Source: Amorphoplanes digitatis (lineage in GTDB: Bacteria; Actinomycetota; Actinomycetes; Mycobacteriales; Micromonosporaceae). Taken from it: a stretch of DNA of 64,000 nt. Location: contig NZ_JACHNH010000001.1 of NCBI RefSeq assembly GCF_014205335.1, positions 992,001 through 1,056,000 of the forward strand. The letters run 5' to 3'. The notes below the pieces were generated by a model that worked only from the letters and a program-made list of their open reading frames with translations, did no database searches and was not told the origin of the DNA. The position numbers were made by a program, and so were the translations under genes. Shown here piece after piece: positions 35,058 through 43,247 of this stretch; positions within the stretch are counted from its first letter, which is position 1; the number at the start of each line of letters is the position of its first letter.

Positions 35058-35666
35058 TCATTCGCCGTCGGCGAGGACGGCGTAGAGCTTGCGCTTGGTC
35101 TCGTTCAGGATCTCCAGGGCTCGCTGGCGCTGCTCCGGCGTGCCGTTGAAGCCCACCTGGCGCAGGGCGTCCATGATGCCGATCGCCGCGTCGCGGAAAT
35201 CCTGCACCTGGGACATCGTGTCGTTGCTGAACTGGTTCCACGGCGGGTTCTCCGCCGCGGCGGTAGCCTCCGCGCGGCCGGCCTCGGTGAGCGTGAAGCG
35301 CTTGCGGCCGCCGGTGACCTCGGCCTCGATGAGGCCCTCGTCCTCGAGCAGTTGCAGGGTCGGGTAGACCGAGCCCGGGCTCGGGCGCCAGATGCCGCCG
35401 GTGCGGCGCTCCAGCTCCTGAATCATCTCGTAGCCGTGCATGGGCCGCTCGAGCAGCAGCGCGAGCAGGGCCGGCCGCACGTTGGGGCGGCTGCCGCGAC
35501 CGCCGCGGCGGTGACCGTGCCCGCCCGGGCCCCCGGCGCCGAAGCCGGCGAAGCCGCCGAAGCCACCGGGTCCGCCAGGTCCGCCCGGTCCGAAGGGGAA
35601 GCCCGGCGGGAAGCCGAACCCGCGACCGCGGCCCTCGTGCATGTCACGCATGTGTCGATACCTCAT
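35058..35666 (-). CDS. PadR-family regulator with Gly-rich N-terminal extension
   Basis: A 202-aa protein. The PadR winged helix (about 55-130) is NVRPALLALLLERPMHGYEM, then QELERRTGGIWRPSPGSVYP and QLLEDEGLI; a C-terminal helical dimer part follows. Residues 1-50 are an unusual extension: DMHEGRGRGFGFPPGFPFGP followed by GG, FG and PGG repeats. ATG 35666 is supported by GGAGAAGG 4-11 nt upstream. A palindrome lies 32 nt before the start. It is divergent from the GNAT gene. Gly/Phe-rich heads occur in some actinobacterial PadR proteins; the role is unknown. Confidence 0.88.
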   Translation of the reverse strand: MRYRHMRDMHEGRGRGFGFPPGFPFGPGGPGGPGGFGGFAGFGAGGPGGHGHRRGGRGSRPNVRPALLALLLERPMHGYEMIQELERRTGGIWRPSPGSVYPTLQLLEDEGLIEAEVTGGRKRFTLTEAGRAEATAAAENPPWNQFSNDTMSQVQDFRDAAIGIMDALRQVGFNGTPEQRQRALEILNETKRKLYAVLADGE

Positions 35667-35697
35667 GACCTTCTCCGATCTGTTGGCGATAGTTAGA

Positions 35698-35707
35698 CGA
35701 TATATCG
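35698..35707. promoter_or_regulatory. Palindrome CGATATATCG upstream of the PadR gene
   Basis: A perfect 10-nt palindrome in an AT-rich patch, 31 nt before the PadR ATG; minus-strand TATATC within it may serve as a -10. AT-rich dyads of this kind are typical PadR targets, so autoregulation is plausible. Confidence 0.5.
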
Positions 35708-35790
35708 GCAACATGTCGGCCGCAAGGGTTTCTATTCTTCGCGGGGGCGGGTGAGGCGTGTGACGGCAGTCATCTGGCAATCTGATAGCT

Positions 35791-36630
35791 GTGCTGACGG
35801 TGCCCATTCGCCAACTCGGCGAGTCCGAGCGGGCGGCGGTCGAGCGGATCCTCGACCAAGACCCGTACGCCGGTGCCCAGATCGCCGAGCGTGTGGCGGC
35901 TCACGGGCTGAACTGGTGGCGTTCCGACGGCCGGATCTACGGCTACGGGACCGGCCGCCGGGTCGAGTCCGTGTGCTGGTCGGGCGCGCATCTCGTGCCG
36001 GTGTGCGCGACGCCCGCGGCGGTGACCGCCTACGCGGACCTGCTCGGCGCCGAGCCGCGGATCTGCTCGTCGATCATCGGGCGCGCGGACGCGGTGCTCG
36101 AGCTCTGGGACCGGCTCGGCGGGCACTGGGGGCCGGCGCGCGACGTGCGGCCGCACCAGCCGCTGCTGGTCGCCGACCGTGAGGCGCCGATCGTCGCGGA
36201 TCCGCAGGTGCGACTGGTGAAGCTCGGCGAGGTCGACCAGCTCTTCCCGGCGGCCGTGGCGATGTACACCGAGGAGGTCGGCGTCTCGCCGCTGCTCGAT
36301 GACGGCGGCCGGGGCTACCGCCGGCGGATCGCCGACCTGGTGCGCGCCAAGCGCGCCTACGCGCGGTTCGTCGGTGACCGGGTCGTGTTCAAGGCCGAGC
36401 TGGCGATCGTCACGCGGCGGACCACGCAGGTACAGGGCGTCTGGGTCGACCCGGAGTACCGCGGCCGGGGGCTGGCCGCGGGCGCGATGGCCGCGGTGGT
36501 CCGGGACGCGCTGCGTCGCGTCGCTCCCACCGTGAGCCTGTACGTGAACGACTACAACACCCCGGCGCGCCGGGTCTACGCGCGCTGCGGCTTCGTCCCG
36601 AACGGCAGCTTCGCCACGGTCCTCTTCTAG
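35791..36630 (+). CDS. GNAT family acetyltransferase with N-terminal DUF4081
   Basis: A 279-aa protein with two halves. Residues 1-130 are like the DUF4081 domain (PIRQLGESERAAVERILDQD). Residues 135-279 are a GNAT fold with the acetyl-CoA motif VQGVWVDPEYRGRGLAAGAM, then VSLYVNDYNTPARRVYARCG. Homologues lie just after ispG in many actinobacteria (for example the Rv2867c region), and here too ispG is the nearest housekeeping gene. Substrate unknown. Start GTG 35791. Confidence 0.9.
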   Translation: MLTVPIRQLGESERAAVERILDQDPYAGAQIAERVAAHGLNWWRSDGRIYGYGTGRRVESVCWSGAHLVPVCATPAAVTAYADLLGAEPRICSSIIGRADAVLELWDRLGGHWGPARDVRPHQPLLVADREAPIVADPQVRLVKLGEVDQLFPAAVAMYTEEVGVSPLLDDGGRGYRRRIADLVRAKRAYARFVGDRVVFKAELAIVTRRTTQVQGVWVDPEYRGRGLAAGAMAAVVRDALRRVAPTVSLYVNDYNTPARRVYARCGFVPNGSFATVLF

Positions 36631-36641
36631 GCCCGGCTCTT

Positions 36642-37625
36642 CTAGGGTCGGCCGAGCTTTGTGAGCAGTGCGGTGAGGGTGGCCGGGTCTGCGTTCTCCA
36701 GCTCTGGGGTCGGGACCAGGGCCATTACCGGGACCTTGACGCCGGCCTCCGCGTAGGTGGCGACGTGGTCGCGGCACTCCTCGGGCGAGCCATGCACGAT
36801 CAGCTCGTCGACCACCTCGTCCGGGATCGCAGCCAGCGCGCCGCGGCGGTCGCCGGCCGCCCATGCCGTCCACATCGCACCCAGCCCCGCCTCGCGGCCC
36901 AGCCAGCGGTGGAACTCCGCGTAGGCCGGCACCGTCAGGTAGGCCGCGATCATCCGGCGGCCGACGGTGCGCGCGTAGTCGGCGTCCCGCGTCGGGCAGA
37001 CGAAGATGCGTGCGACCACGTCGAAGCCGGGCCGGTCCGATTTCGCCTCGGTCAGTGCCCTGGACACGTCGGTGGCGGCCAGCCAGTTGAGGATCACGCC
37101 GTCGGCCTCGGCCGCCGCCAGCCGGAGCATGCCGGGCCGCAGCGCAGCGAGTAGCAGCGCCGGCGGCAGGGCAGGCGGCCGCTCGAGCCGGAAGCGGCGC
37201 ACCCGGAAGGTCTCGAACTCCTGGTCGACCAGCTCGCCGGCCAGGGCGGCGCGCAGGAAGCGCAGCATGTCGCGGCTGCGGGCGAACGGCCTGGTGAAGT
37301 CGGCGGCGTTCCAGTCGCCGACCACGACCGGTGAGGACGCGCCGATGCCCAGCTGGAAGCGGCCGGGCGCGGCCTCGGCCAGCGCGGCGGCGGTCATCGC
37401 CAGCAGCCCGGGGCCGCGGGTGAAGACCGGGGTGATCGCCGTGCCGAGCCGCGCCCGCGGCTGCCACGCGGCCGCCAGCGTCAACGGGGTGAAGGCGTCG
37501 GTGCCGGCCACCTCGGAGCTCCACAGGTCGGTGAAGCCCGCGTCGGTCAGGGCTGCGAAGACCGCGGCGTGATCGGCCAGCGGAACCCCGCCCAGCGGTA
37601 CGGTCATGCCCCATCGCGTCGACAT
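36642..37625 (-). CDS. LLM-class (F420-dependent type) oxidoreductase
   Basis: A 327-aa TIM-barrel protein of the luciferase-like monooxygenase superfamily. It begins MSTRWGMTVPLGGVPLADHA and has DLWSSEVAGTDAFTPLTLAA and GRFQLGIGASSPVVVGDWN, the pattern of actinobacterial F420-dependent enzymes (TIGR03620/TIGR03857-like). Substrate unknown. ATG 37625 is the start; the frame extends to 37664. It converges with the GNAT gene (11-nt gap) and is divergent from the ABC-like operon. Confidence 0.88.
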   Translation of the reverse strand: MSTRWGMTVPLGGVPLADHAAVFAALTDAGFTDLWSSEVAGTDAFTPLTLAAAWQPRARLGTAITPVFTRGPGLLAMTAAALAEAAPGRFQLGIGASSPVVVGDWNAADFTRPFARSRDMLRFLRAALAGELVDQEFETFRVRRFRLERPPALPPALLLAALRPGMLRLAAAEADGVILNWLAATDVSRALTEAKSDRPGFDVVARIFVCPTRDADYARTVGRRMIAAYLTVPAYAEFHRWLGREAGLGAMWTAWAAGDRRGALAAIPDEVVDELIVHGSPEECRDHVATYAEAGVKVPVMALVPTPELENADPATLTALLTKLGRP

Positions 37626-37705
37626 GTCCCGATACTGCCCTGTCCCGGCCGTGAGGTCCACCACGAGGTGCAGCCATCGACGGGCGTCTGGCGGTAAGTT
37701 TTTGA

Positions 37706-37719
37706 ACTGACCAGTCAGT
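37706..37719. promoter_or_regulatory. Inverted-repeat operator before the ABC-like/YhgE/TetR operon
   Basis: ACTGAC-CA-GTCAGT is a 6-2-6 inverted repeat, 19 nt before the first start codon of the operon, in an AT-rich patch (TTTTTGAAC ... TTAAAAG). The form resembles many TetR-type operators. The last gene of the operon encodes a TetR protein, so autoregulation is likely. Confidence 0.7.
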
Positions 37720-37738
37720 CTTAAAAGTTGGGTGTCTG

Positions 37739-38737
37739 ATGCCGGTGCTGACCGCGACCGGGGCGGGCGTACGTCGCCGCCGCCGATGGCTCTTCCGCGA
37801 CCTCGACGTCGCCGCCGAACCGGGCGAGATCGTCGCGATCGTCGGGCCGCCGGGCAGCGGCCGGACGACGGTGCTGCTCGCGCTCGCCCGGCGCTTCAGG
37901 CTGTCGGCCGGGCGCGTGGTGGGTTCGGCCGCGCTGGGCTATGTGCCCGAGGTCACCTCGCCCGAGCCGGTGCTGACGGTGCTGGAGCACGTCCGGGAGC
38001 GGCTGCTGCTCGTCGGCCGGTCGCCGCGGGAGGCCGCGGCGGTGCCGCTGCTGGGTCTCGACCCGGCGCTGAAGGGCTTCGAGCTCAGCCCCTATCAGCG
38101 TCACGTGCTCGGGCTGGTGCTGGCCCGGCTGGAGAACCCGCGGGCGGTGGCGCTCGACGGGGTGGACGAGGGGCTGGACCGGCGGGAGTCGGAGGCGCTC
38201 TGGGGCCTGCTCGACGACATCGCCGCCGACGGCATCGCGGTCCTGGTGACCGCCCGGGAGGTCGATCCGGCCCGGGTCTCCACGTCGGTACGCCTGGGCG
38301 GCGGCCCCGCCGCCGAACAGCCGCCGGCGGAGAGCGAGCCGGCCGCGGCAGCCCTGCCGGAGGCCGAAGCAGAGCCGGTCGAAGCAGAGCCGGTCGAAGC
38401 AGAGCCGGTCGAAACGGAGCTGGTCGAGGCGGAGGTCGTCGAAGCGGAGCCGGTGGACGTGGCGCTGGTGGACGCGGAGGTGGTTGACGCGGCGTTGGTG
38501 GACGCGGAGCCGGTGGACGCAGAGGTGGTTGACGCGGAGCCGGTAGACGCAGAGGTGGTGGACGCGGAGCCGGTGGATGCCGAGCTGGTTGACGCCGAGC
38601 CGGTTGACGCGGAGGCGGAGCTGGTGGACGGCGAGGCGGTCGAGGCGGAGCTGGTTGGCGCCGGGGTGGGTGGGGCGGTCGTGGAGGGCGAAGTGGTCGT
38701 GGAAGACGAAGACGCGCGGGGTGGGGAGAAGTCATGA
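37739..38737 (+). CDS. Degenerate ABC-type ATPase with long acidic repeat tail
   Basis: Residues 1-190 form an ABC ATPase-like domain with Walker A GPPGSGRTT. The signature is ELSPYQRHVLGL in place of LSGGQ, and Walker B reads RAVALDGVDEGLD, where the catalytic Glu normally next to the Asp is Gly. Residues 195-332 are a tail of about 25 five-residue units of the VDAEP/VDAEV kind, very acidic and probably extended. Hydrolysis is therefore doubtful; it may bind ATP and act as an adaptor. It overlaps the YhgE-like gene by ATGA. ATG 37739 is the only sensible start. Confidence 0.8.
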   Translation: MPVLTATGAGVRRRRRWLFRDLDVAAEPGEIVAIVGPPGSGRTTVLLALARRFRLSAGRVVGSAALGYVPEVTSPEPVLTVLEHVRERLLLVGRSPREAAAVPLLGLDPALKGFELSPYQRHVLGLVLARLENPRAVALDGVDEGLDRRESEALWGLLDDIAADGIAVLVTAREVDPARVSTSVRLGGGPAAEQPPAESEPAAAALPEAEAEPVEAEPVEAEPVETELVEAEVVEAEPVDVALVDAEVVDAALVDAEPVDAEVVDAEPVDAEVVDAEPVDAELVDAEPVDAEAELVDGEAVEAELVGAGVGGAVVEGEVVVEDEDARGGEKS

Positions 38738-40878
38738 CCAGGTTTTCCAGTGTGCGGCTCGCCGGCTTCGAGCTGCGCCGCTTCTTCCGGGGCCGGCTGC
38801 CCGCGGCCGCCCTCGTCGTCGTCGCCGTCATCCCGCTGCTCTACGGCGCGCTCTACCTCTACGCCTTCTGGGATCCCTACGGCCACCTCAACCACATCCC
38901 CGCCGCCCTGGTCGTCGAGGACATCCAGGCCACCGCGACCGACGGCACCAAGGTCCAGGCCGGACGGGACCTCGCCGACGAGCTGATCGAGCGCGAGGTC
39001 TTCGACTGGCACGTGACCGACGCGCGCGGCGCCGAGGCCGGCCTCGCCGACGGCAGCTATCAGATCGCGCTGCGCATCCCGCGTGACTTCTCCGCCAACC
39101 TGACCACCGGGCCCGACGCCGACGCCGTGCCGAAGTCCGCGCAGCTCATCGTCCTCAGCGACGACGCCACGAACTACCTCTCGGGCGTCTTCTCCCGTAC
39201 CGCCTTCGAGGAGGTGCGGGTCGCCGCCGCGCAGAGCGCGCAGGCCGGCTACTTCGACAAGATGCTCATCGGCTTCACCGATCTGAAGAAGCAGACGCAG
39301 GAGGCCGCCGACGGCGCCGGGAAGCTCGATGACGGCCTGACCGACGCGAGCACGGGCGCCGACCGGCTCGAGGGCGGGCTGAACAACGCCAGCCGGGGGG
39401 CAGGCCAGCTCTCCGGCGGCCTCGGCAGCGCCGCGCGCGGCGCGGGCGACCTCGCCGACGGGCTGGCCTCGCTGCAGTCCGGCGCGGCGCAGCTCGCCTC
39501 GGGCACGCGACAGGCCGCCGACGGCGGCAAGCGGCTGGCGACCGCGGTCGACACCGCCGCCGACCGGATCGAGCCGATGCTGCGTAACAACGCCAAGCGC
39601 ATCGAGGACGCCGCGAACAAGGCCGCGGACGGCGCCGACCTGCTCGCCAGCAACGTCGGCAAGCTGAGCGCCGCCGCCGACGACGCGGTGGAGCGCGCCG
39701 AGCAGCTGAAGGCGTACCTGGACGGGCTGCCCGACGACACCGCCGGGATCGGCGAGGCGCGCGCGACCGCCGGTGAGCTGGTCGCCGCCGCGAAGCGGGT
39801 GCAGTCCACGATCCGCGCCGCCGACCTGGACGGGCTGAGCGAGCGCCTGCACGACGTCGCCGTGACGGCGCGCAAGGTCGCCGACGCGGCGCCGCGCCTG
39901 GCCGACGACGTCGCCTCCGCCCGCCGGAACATCGACGACCTGGCCACCGGCCTCGGCGAGCTCGCGACGGGCGCGCAGCGGCTGAACAACGGCACCGCCG
40001 ACGCCGCGGCCGGCGCCACCGACCTGCGCGGCGGCATCTACCAGCTGGCCTCCGGCGCTCGTCGCCTCGACGGCGGGCTCGACCGGCTGTCCACCGGTGG
40101 CCGTCAGCTCGCCACTGGCATCGGCGACCTCCAGGGCGGCGCCGCCGAGCTGGCCTCCGGGCTGGCGGACGGGGCGGATCAGATCCCCGGGTACGGCGAG
40201 GACACCTCGGACCGGGCGGAGGCGCTGAGCGAACCGGTCGGTCTCGATCGGACGGTGCGCCACCCGGCCGCCACCTACGGCGTCGGCTTCGCGCCGTACT
40301 TCCTGGCCCTGGCCCTCTGGGTCGGCGCGATGATCAGCTTCATGGTGCTGCGCCCGCTGAACCGGCGGTACGTCGTCTCGGCCGCACCCGCGTACCGGGT
40401 CGCCCTCGCCGGCCTGTTGCCAGCGGTGGCGGTCGGGCTGGCGCAGGCCGTGCTGCTCTTCGCGGTGGTGGTGTTCGGGCTCGGCCTGAGCCCGGTGAAC
40501 CCGCTGGTCACCCTCGGGCTGATGATGCTGACCGCGACGACGTTCGCCGCGATCATGCAGCTGCTCGGCGCCGCGCTCGGCGCGGCCGGCCGGGTCGTCG
40601 CGCTGGCCCTGCTGATGTTGCAGCTGACGTCCTCGGGCGGCACCTACCCGGTGCAGACCTCGCCGGCCTTCTTCCAGGCGGCCCACCCGCTACTGCCGAT
40701 GACATACGTCGTCGAGGCGCTCCGGCACGCGATCGACGGCGGCTCGGCCGGTACGGTGAGCAGGGGCGCGCTGGTGCTGCTGGGCTTCGCGCTCGGCGCG
40801 CTGGCACTGACCGTGGCGGTCGCCGGCCGGGCCCGCCGCCTGACCCCGTCCGCCCTGCATCCGGAGCTGGTGATCTGA
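38734..40878 (+). CDS. YhgE/Pip-family membrane protein (ABC-2/EsaA-like)
   Basis: A 714-aa protein: one N-terminal membrane helix (about 22-45), a large external part (50-500) and five to six C-terminal helices (about 510-700). The external part is built of heptad-like units such as GADRLEGGLNNASRGAGQLS, typical of YhgE/Pip (TIGR03057/TIGR03061) proteins and forming long coiled stalks. The family includes phage-infection protein and is related to the EsaA subunit of type VII secretion. It is sandwiched between the ABC-like and TetR genes in one operon. Confidence 0.92.
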   Translation: MTRFSSVRLAGFELRRFFRGRLPAAALVVVAVIPLLYGALYLYAFWDPYGHLNHIPAALVVEDIQATATDGTKVQAGRDLADELIEREVFDWHVTDARGAEAGLADGSYQIALRIPRDFSANLTTGPDADAVPKSAQLIVLSDDATNYLSGVFSRTAFEEVRVAAAQSAQAGYFDKMLIGFTDLKKQTQEAADGAGKLDDGLTDASTGADRLEGGLNNASRGAGQLSGGLGSAARGAGDLADGLASLQSGAAQLASGTRQAADGGKRLATAVDTAADRIEPMLRNNAKRIEDAANKAADGADLLASNVGKLSAAADDAVERAEQLKAYLDGLPDDTAGIGEARATAGELVAAAKRVQSTIRAADLDGLSERLHDVAVTARKVADAAPRLADDVASARRNIDDLATGLGELATGAQRLNNGTADAAAGATDLRGGIYQLASGARRLDGGLDRLSTGGRQLATGIGDLQGGAAELASGLADGADQIPGYGEDTSDRAEALSEPVGLDRTVRHPAATYGVGFAPYFLALALWVGAMISFMVLRPLNRRYVVSAAPAYRVALAGLLPAVAVGLAQAVLLFAVVVFGLGLSPVNPLVTLGLMMLTATTFAAIMQLLGAALGAAGRVVALALLMLQLTSSGGTYPVQTSPAFFQAAHPLLPMTYVVEALRHAIDGGSAGTVSRGALVLLGFALGALALTVAVAGRARRLTPSALHPELVI

Positions 40879-40882
40879 CGAC

Positions 40883-41467
40883 GTGGACGGTAGGACCCGC
40901 AGGCGCGAGGACACCCGGCAGCGCCTGTTCGAGGCGGCGGTGGAGCTGATCGCGGAGCAGGGCTTCTCGGCGACGACGGTCGACGACATCGCCCTGCGGG
41001 CGAAGGTCGCCAAGGGCACCGTCTACTACAACTTCGCCTCGAAGACGGCGCTCTTCGAGGAGCTGCTCCGGCACGGCATCGGCCTGCTGACCGAGGACTT
41101 CCGTGCGGCGGTCAAGGGCCTGCCGCCCCGGGACGCGGTGGCGGCCCTGATCCGGGCGCAGCTGGAGTACATCCGCCGGTACCGGTCGTTCGCGCAGCTG
41201 CTGCTCTCGGAGATGTGGCGCACCAACCGGGAGTGGCAGCAGACCCTGGTGCTGCTGCGGGAGGAGGCGATCGGGACCATCGCGGAGACCGTCCGGGCCG
41301 GCGTCGACTCCGGTGACCTGCCGGCCGACCTCGACGTCCGGGTGGCCGCGTCGGCGCTGTTCGGGGTCGGCCTGGTCGTGGCGGTCGACTGGCTCGTGTT
41401 CCAGCCGGACCGCCCGATCGAGGACGTCGAGCGGTCCCTGCTGGGCCTGGTCCGCCGGGTGGCCTAG
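40883..41467 (+). CDS. TetR-family regulator, last gene of the ABC-like/YhgE operon
   Basis: A 194-aa regulator with N-terminal HTH (AAVELIAEQGFSATTVDDIA, then KVAKGTVYYNFASK) and a C-terminal ligand domain ending in LGLVRRVA. The GTG start is 4 nt after the YhgE gene, so it is co-transcribed. The operator-like inverted repeat at 37706-37719 is its best candidate target. It overlaps the convergent DUF998 gene by 4 nt. Confidence 0.92.
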   Translation: MDGRTRRREDTRQRLFEAAVELIAEQGFSATTVDDIALRAKVAKGTVYYNFASKTALFEELLRHGIGLLTEDFRAAVKGLPPRDAVAALIRAQLEYIRRYRSFAQLLLSEMWRTNREWQQTLVLLREEAIGTIAETVRAGVDSGDLPADLDVRVAASALFGVGLVVAVDWLVFQPDRPIEDVERSLLGLVRRVA

Positions 41468-42126
41468 GCCGGATCGGGAGCCAGCGCCGTCAGCAGGGAG
41501 GTGCCGACGATCCAGCCGACACCGACGAGCACGACGAGCCGTTCCAGCGTGGCGCTCGCCGGGCCGCGGCCGGCCAGCAGCATGACCGCGCCGAGGGCGG
41601 CGCCGAGCGGCACGATGAGCGCCGCCGCGGCGGTGGCGAGCCGGCGGACGGCGGGGCGCAGGGCGCGGCAGAGCGCGACGGTGACCATCGCGCCGAGCGC
41701 CAGCACCGCCGCGACGATGGTGGCCGCCGCGTGCACCACGTCGCCGGCGGTCGTCGGCTCGAAGGGCGGCAGCGGGCAACCGCTGCTGCACGGCACGACG
41801 CCGGAGGTCGCGGCGAAGGCGGCGGCGCCGAGTAGCGGCGCGAGGAGGCGGGACCGCCGCCGCAGGGCGAGGCCGAGGAGCCCGGCGCCGGCGGCGAGCA
41901 GGACCAGCCCGGCCCGGTACGGCGCGGCGAGCGGCAGCCCGGGCGTGCCGGCCTCGCTGATGTAGCCCAGCAGCCACGAACCGGGCGCGGCGACCAGGGC
42001 GAACAGCATGATCAGTACGCCGACGAGGCTCGCGCACCCCGCGACCGCCGCGACGGCGGAGCCGCCCTGCCCACGCTCGGCCGCGGGCGATTCGAGCCAC
42101 GCGGCGGGGACGGTGCGGTGCGGCAT
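41464..42126 (-). CDS. DUF998-like integral membrane protein
   Basis: A 220-aa protein with about six membrane segments (near residues 30-52, 70-88, 90-110, 130-150, 165-182, 190-212) and a conserved-looking extracellular loop PCSSGCPLPPFEPTTAGDVVHAA between helices 3 and 4 (only part shown in the family signature). The layout matches DUF998 proteins. Function unknown. ATG 42126 is the start; its stop overlaps the TetR stop region. Confidence 0.78.
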   Translation of the reverse strand: MPHRTVPAAWLESPAAERGQGGSAVAAVAGCASLVGVLIMLFALVAAPGSWLLGYISEAGTPGLPLAAPYRAGLVLLAAGAGLLGLALRRRSRLLAPLLGAAAFAATSGVVPCSSGCPLPPFEPTTAGDVVHAAATIVAAVLALGAMVTVALCRALRPAVRRLATAAAALIVPLGAALGAVMLLAGRGPASATLERLVVLVGVGWIVGTSLLTALAPDPA

Positions 42127-42173
42127 GCGTACACGCTAACGCCGGTGCGGGGACGGCCCGGTCGGCGGGTCGA

Positions 42174-42560
42174 TCAGGACGTCGAGGGGGAGAGGTCCTG
42201 GCGGGCCGACGGATAGTAGACGGCCGGGTGGGTCTGCGTGGGCAGGTCGGCGTCGTCGTCGGCGGTGAGGGTGCCGCCGAGGGCGACGATGCGGCGGTGC
42301 GCCGCCGCCAGCCGGTCCTCGAGCATTACGATGCGGCACGCCGCGGTCAGCAGGATGCCCTCGTCGAGCAGCTGCCGGACCCGGACGGCCAGCTGGAGCT
42401 GGTGCCGGGAGTACCTGCGGTGGCCGCCGAGGGAGCGTTCCGGCTCGATCAGGCCGGCCGTGCCCAGGCTGCGCAGGAAGGCCGGCGTCACGCCGATGAT
42501 GTCGGCGGCGCGACCCATCGTGTACGCCGGGAAGTCGGCGTCGTCGAACGCGGTACCCAT
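42174..42560 (-). CDS. MerR-family transcriptional regulator (short)
   Basis: A 128-aa protein with a MerR winged HTH: YTMGRAADIIGVTPAFLRSL, then EPERSLGGHRRYSRHQLQLA, and a dimerisation helix (VRVRQLLDEGILLTAACRIV). It lacks a large effector domain, as in HspR/BldC-like short regulators. ATG 42560 has AAAGGAAG just upstream. A 12-bp hairpin lies 31 nt before the start, within a long AT-containing leader. It is divergent from the amine-permease gene and could regulate it, but this is only positional. Confidence 0.88.
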   Translation of the reverse strand: MGTAFDDADFPAYTMGRAADIIGVTPAFLRSLGTAGLIEPERSLGGHRRYSRHQLQLAVRVRQLLDEGILLTAACRIVMLEDRLAAAHRRIVALGGTLTADDDADLPTQTHPAVYYPSARQDLSPSTS

Positions 42561-42590
42561 GCTTCCTTTCGTCAACGCCGTGGACGCAGT

Positions 42591-42621
42591 CCAGGGCCCC
42601 GGCGGGTTACCGGGGCCCTGG
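42591..42621 (-). terminator. Strong hairpin in the leader of the MerR gene
   Basis: A perfect 12-bp stem CCAGGGCCCCGG (42591-42602) with its complement (42610-42621) and a 7-nt loop, 31 nt upstream of the MerR start. It may be an attenuator of the MerR leader or the terminator of a short upstream transcript. A minus-strand frame ends at 42626, 5 nt before it. Confidence 0.7.
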
Positions 42622-43164
42622 CTGTTCAATTCTGCGGCCGACCGTCGTCGGCGCCGTCCATCCGCCTGCGTGCCGCTAGCGGACGGGCTGAGTGATGGGC
42701 ATCGGCTGCGATCACCTCTTGTCGGGTCGGGGACGTTGCGATTACGCGTTGCTGCGGTATCTCGTCCTCCTTAACCAACTCAGCGTCCTTGCCAGTTGCG
42801 TGTCGGCTGTGCGTTGCCGACCTCCCCCATGTTAGGCCGGTCACCTGCGAATTTCTAGCCTCGCCGCTGTAGATTTTTAGGGCGAATGGGGCGGCGATGC
42901 GGGGCGGGCGCATGGCGCAGCGCGATGCCGCGTCGAGAGAGAGGTGACCGCGCCCCGCGTCGCCGCGGGTGTGGGGCGCCGGAGGCGCCCCGGGTGTTCG
43001 CCGAGCCTGCCGAGGGCCCGGCCGCTGCGCGCAGCGGTCAGAACACCGGCAGGGCCGCGCGGGAGTTCTGGCGGGATGAGCCGCGCTCCGCGTTCCGATG
43101 CCCTGACATGTCTACGAGTGTGCGGGTTGCGCTCCGCGCCGGGCAACACAATTAACGCAGCTCA
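42622..43164. other. Intergenic region between divergent MerR and permease genes
   Basis: About 540 nt with no firm gene. On the minus strand a frame ends at 42626 (its final part includes KEDEIPQQRVIATSPTRQEV), right before the hairpin, but its start is unclear; the AAGGAGG at about 42770 is followed by no start codon. A 16-residue minus-strand frame (MGEVGNAQPTRNWQGR) lies at about 42790-42840. An AT-richer patch (GAATTTCTAG, GATTTTTAGGG, about 42850-42885) probably holds the minus-strand promoter. Positions 42890-43140 are GC-rich without features. Confidence 0.4.
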
Positions 43165-43194
43165 TTGACGGCCGTAACGCTACGGGTAGATCAT
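43165..43194 (+). promoter_or_regulatory. Promoter with operator-like dyad for the amine permease gene
   Basis: TTGACG (43165-43170), an 18-nt spacer and GATCAT (43189-43194) make a plausible sigma-70-type promoter 53 nt before the permease ATG. The spacer contains the inverted repeat CCGTA-ACGC-TACGG (43172-43185), well placed for a repressor or a MerR-type regulator. Confidence 0.5.
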
Positions 43195-43247
43195 CACCGA
43201 ACAGCAGTGGCCCAGGTCACAGCTGCCCCTCGGTCAAGGGAGTCGCA

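Noticed and set aside
38101-40686. 861-codon minus-strand frame with SAST-type repeats
   Set aside because: Mirror image of the acidic tail and the YhgE stalk repeats; no start signal or domain.
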